Source of the DNA: Cupriavidus basilensis
Lineage (GTDB): Bacteria > Pseudomonadota > Gammaproteobacteria > Burkholderiales > Burkholderiaceae
Direction: 5' to 3'
Assembly: GCF_008801925.2 (NCBI RefSeq)
Contig: NZ_CP062803.1
Coordinates: 2,418,001 to 2,482,000, forward strand
Length of the DNA stretch: 64,000 nt
Shown here piece by piece: positions 62,295-64,000 of this stretch. The notes beneath the pieces were generated by a model. It searched no databases. It saw only the letters and a list, made by a program, of their open reading frames with translations, and was not told where the DNA came from. How positions within the stretch are numbered: position 1 is the first letter of the stretch; each line of letters opens with the position of its first letter. Made by a program: the position numbers and the translations under genes.

Positions 62295-63305
62295 TTAGAG
62301 GATATGCCGGCCAATCCACCATGCGATGGCGGCCATGAAGGCAGATGCGGGAATCGTCAGCACCCAGGCCCAGACGATGTTGCCGGCCACGCCCCAGCGC
62401 ACCGCCGACATCTTCTGCACCGAGCCCACGCCGACGATGGCGCCGGTGATGGTATGGGTGGTCGACACCGGCACGCCCAGCGCCGAGGCAATGAACAACG
62501 TGATGGCGCCGCCTGTCTCCGCGCAGAAGCCGCCTACCGGCTTGAGCTTGGTGATCTTCTGGCCCATGGTACGCACGATGCGCCAGCCGCCAAACATGGT
62601 GCCCATGCCAATCGCCACGTAGCAGGAAACAATGACCCAGATCGGCGGCTCCGCACCGCCCTGCGCCACGTGGCCGCTGGCGATCAGCAGCATCCAGATG
62701 ATGCCGATAGTCTTCTGCGCGTCATTGCCGCCATGGCCCAGGCTGTACAGCGATGCCGAGACCAGTTGCAGCCTGCGGAACCAGCGATCGACCCGCGACG
62801 GCGGCGTGCGGAAGAATGTCCAGGCCACGATCACCATCATCAGCGAGCCGAGCAGGAAGCCCAGCAGCGGCGAAATGACGATAAAAGCCACGGTCTTGAG
62901 AAGACCGCCGCCGACCAGTGCGCCGGTGCCGCTCTTGGCCACCGCAGCCCCGACCAAGCCACCGATCAGCGCGTGCGAGGACGACGAGGGGATGCCGTAG
63001 TACCAGGTGATCAGGTTCCAGGCAATGGCCCCCATCAGGGCACCGAAGATCACGTAGTGATCGACGATGTTGACGTCGATCGTGCCAGTGCCGACGGTTG
63101 CCGCCACCTTCAGGTGGAAGATGAAAATCGCCACCACGTTGCACATGGCCGCCATGGCCACCGCGTGGTGCGGCTTGAGCACGCCCGTCGACACCACCGT
63201 GGCAATCGAGTTGGCGGCATCGTGAAAGCCGTTCATGAAATCGAACAGCAGGGCGAGAGCCACCAGCAGGCCAATGACCCACAGGCTCATTTGTATTGTT
63301 TGCAT
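62295..63305 (-). CDS. pit: PiT-family inorganic phosphate transporter
   Basis: 336 residues, about ten membrane segments. FDFMNGFHDAANSIATVVST near the N-terminus and GGNDAQKTIGIIWMLLIASG in the middle are the duplicated PiT signatures. Imports phosphate with protons or metal-phosphate. Follows the DUF47 gene by 13 bases on the same strand; that pairing is standard for low-affinity phosphate uptake. Gene symbol by family. Confidence 0.95.
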   Translation of the reverse strand: MQTIQMSLWVIGLLVALALLFDFMNGFHDAANSIATVVSTGVLKPHHAVAMAAMCNVVAIFIFHLKVAATVGTGTIDVNIVDHYVIFGALMGAIAWNLITWYYGIPSSSSHALIGGLVGAAVAKSGTGALVGGGLLKTVAFIVISPLLGFLLGSLMMVIVAWTFFRTPPSRVDRWFRRLQLVSASLYSLGHGGNDAQKTIGIIWMLLIASGHVAQGGAEPPIWVIVSCYVAIGMGTMFGGWRIVRTMGQKITKLKPVGGFCAETGGAITLFIASALGVPVSTTHTITGAIVGVGSVQKMSAVRWGVAGNIVWAWVLTIPASAFMAAIAWWIGRHIL

Positions 63306-63318
63306 GCCGATTTGTGCC

Positions 63319-63945
63319 TCAGGCGTTTTCCAGGACGATGCCTTCGAGAATGTTGGCGACGTCCTCGCACTTGTCGGTAATGGTTTCGAGCTGCTCGTAG
63401 ATCGCCTTCAGCTTGATCAGGCGCTTGACGTCCGTTTCGTCGCGGAACAGCTTGGACATGGCGGCGCGCATCACGCGATCGGCCTCGGACTCGAGCTGGT
63501 CGATCTGCTGCGCCGTCTTCAGGATGGCGCCGGCATTGCTCATGTCCTCTAGCAGGCCGACCGCGATCTTGACCTGGTCGCAACACTGCACGCAGATGGA
63601 GGCCAGCTTGCGCGCCTCATCGGTCAGGCTGGTCACGTCGTACAGCGAGATGGTTTCAGCCACGTCTTCCATCAGGTCGAGGATGTCGTCCATGGTGGTG
63701 ATGAGCTTGTGGATCTCATCGCGGTCCAGCGGCGTGATGAAGGTCTTGTGCAGCAGGTCGATCGTGTCATGCGTGATGCGATCGGCTTTCTTTTCCGTGG
63801 CCTGCACGCGGCGAGCGTGGGCCTCCGCATTGGGCAGGTCGTTGACCAGCACTTCCAGCTCGCGGGCGGCGGTCACCGCGCAATCGGCATGCTGGTTGAA
63901 GTATTCGAAGAACTTGCCCTCAGTGGGCATGAATCGGCCGAACAT
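63319..63945 (-). CDS. DUF47 (PhoU-like) Pit accessory protein
   Basis: 208 residues, all helical PhoU-type fold: EKKADRITHDTIDLLHKTFI, DIHKLITTMDDILDLMEDV-like EIHKLITTMDDILDLMEDVA, and ESEADRVMRAAMSKLFRDE carry the clustered acidic metal-binding residues. Cytoplasmic partner or regulator of the Pit transporter encoded right after it. Start ATG 63945; upstream 55 bases reach the window edge. Confidence 0.93.
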   Translation of the reverse strand: MFGRFMPTEGKFFEYFNQHADCAVTAARELEVLVNDLPNAEAHARRVQATEKKADRITHDTIDLLHKTFITPLDRDEIHKLITTMDDILDLMEDVAETISLYDVTSLTDEARKLASICVQCCDQVKIAVGLLEDMSNAGAILKTAQQIDQLESEADRVMRAAMSKLFRDETDVKRLIKLKAIYEQLETITDKCEDVANILEGIVLENA

Positions 63946-64000
63946 GGAATGTTCCTTGTCGAAGCGCGGGGGCGCCGCGGGTAGTTACTGAATCAGGCGG

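Overview
The window looks like a chromosomal segment of a high-GC betaproteobacterium of the Burkholderiaceae, most like Cupriavidus or Ralstonia. The evidence is three periplasmic Bug/TctC-type solute receptors, several LysR genes divergent from catabolic operons, a poly(3-hydroxybutyrate) oligomer hydrolase, a Liv-type ABC importer with its own acyl-CoA ligase, and strong codon bias that leaves long open antisense frames. No rRNA, tRNA, IS element, integrase or CRISPR array was seen.

Layout. 1-6.1 kb: an aldehyde dehydrogenase and a split thiamine-diphosphate 2-oxoacid decarboxylase, a divergent LysR gene and two Bug receptors. 6.3-12.8 kb: yjdM, a trans-aconitate methyltransferase continuous with an upstream conserved ORF, three more regulator/enzyme genes, a hydroxypyruvate-reductase-like dehydrogenase, and a small scar holding the remains of a chemoreceptor and a glycerate kinase. 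12.8-20.9 kb: an amide locus (FmdB, formamidase, AmiS channel, PAS-LuxR regulator) divergent from a 916-residue NCS1 transporter fused to a histidine kinase, which overlaps a response regulator with a degenerate EAL domain. 20.9-26.8 kb: an esterase/beta-lactamase-fold protein, then a HMG-CoA-lyase-like / CoA-transferase / Bug operon facing a LysR gene across twin operators.

26.8-35.4 kb: a likely 39-residue membrane peptide, a UPF0182 membrane protein, a molybdopterin-domain-like/cytochrome c fusion beside a small AT-rich cytochrome gene, and a two-gene RNA repair cassette (HD-Pnk plus RNA ligase). 35.4-49.6 kb: clpB with a sigma-32 promoter, MaoC hydratase plus 3HB-oligomer hydrolase, then a TetR-controlled operon of enoyl-CoA hydratase, complete Liv ABC importer and acyl-CoA ligase. 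49.8-64 kb is mainly housekeeping: alpha/beta hydrolase, crcB, moaE-moaD-moeA, thrC-hom-alaA, an Mth938-like protein, bcp, PIN-PhoH, an NlpC/P60 lipoprotein and the Pit/DUF47 phosphate transport pair.

How the parts fit: much of the window imports organic acids or amides and converts them to CoA thioesters or central intermediates, each module with its own one-gene regulator. The most unusual item is the transporter-kinase fusion with its degenerate EAL partner; the RNA repair pair is the next most interesting. Start sites were chosen by homology and ribosome binding sites, so many differ from the longest open frame.
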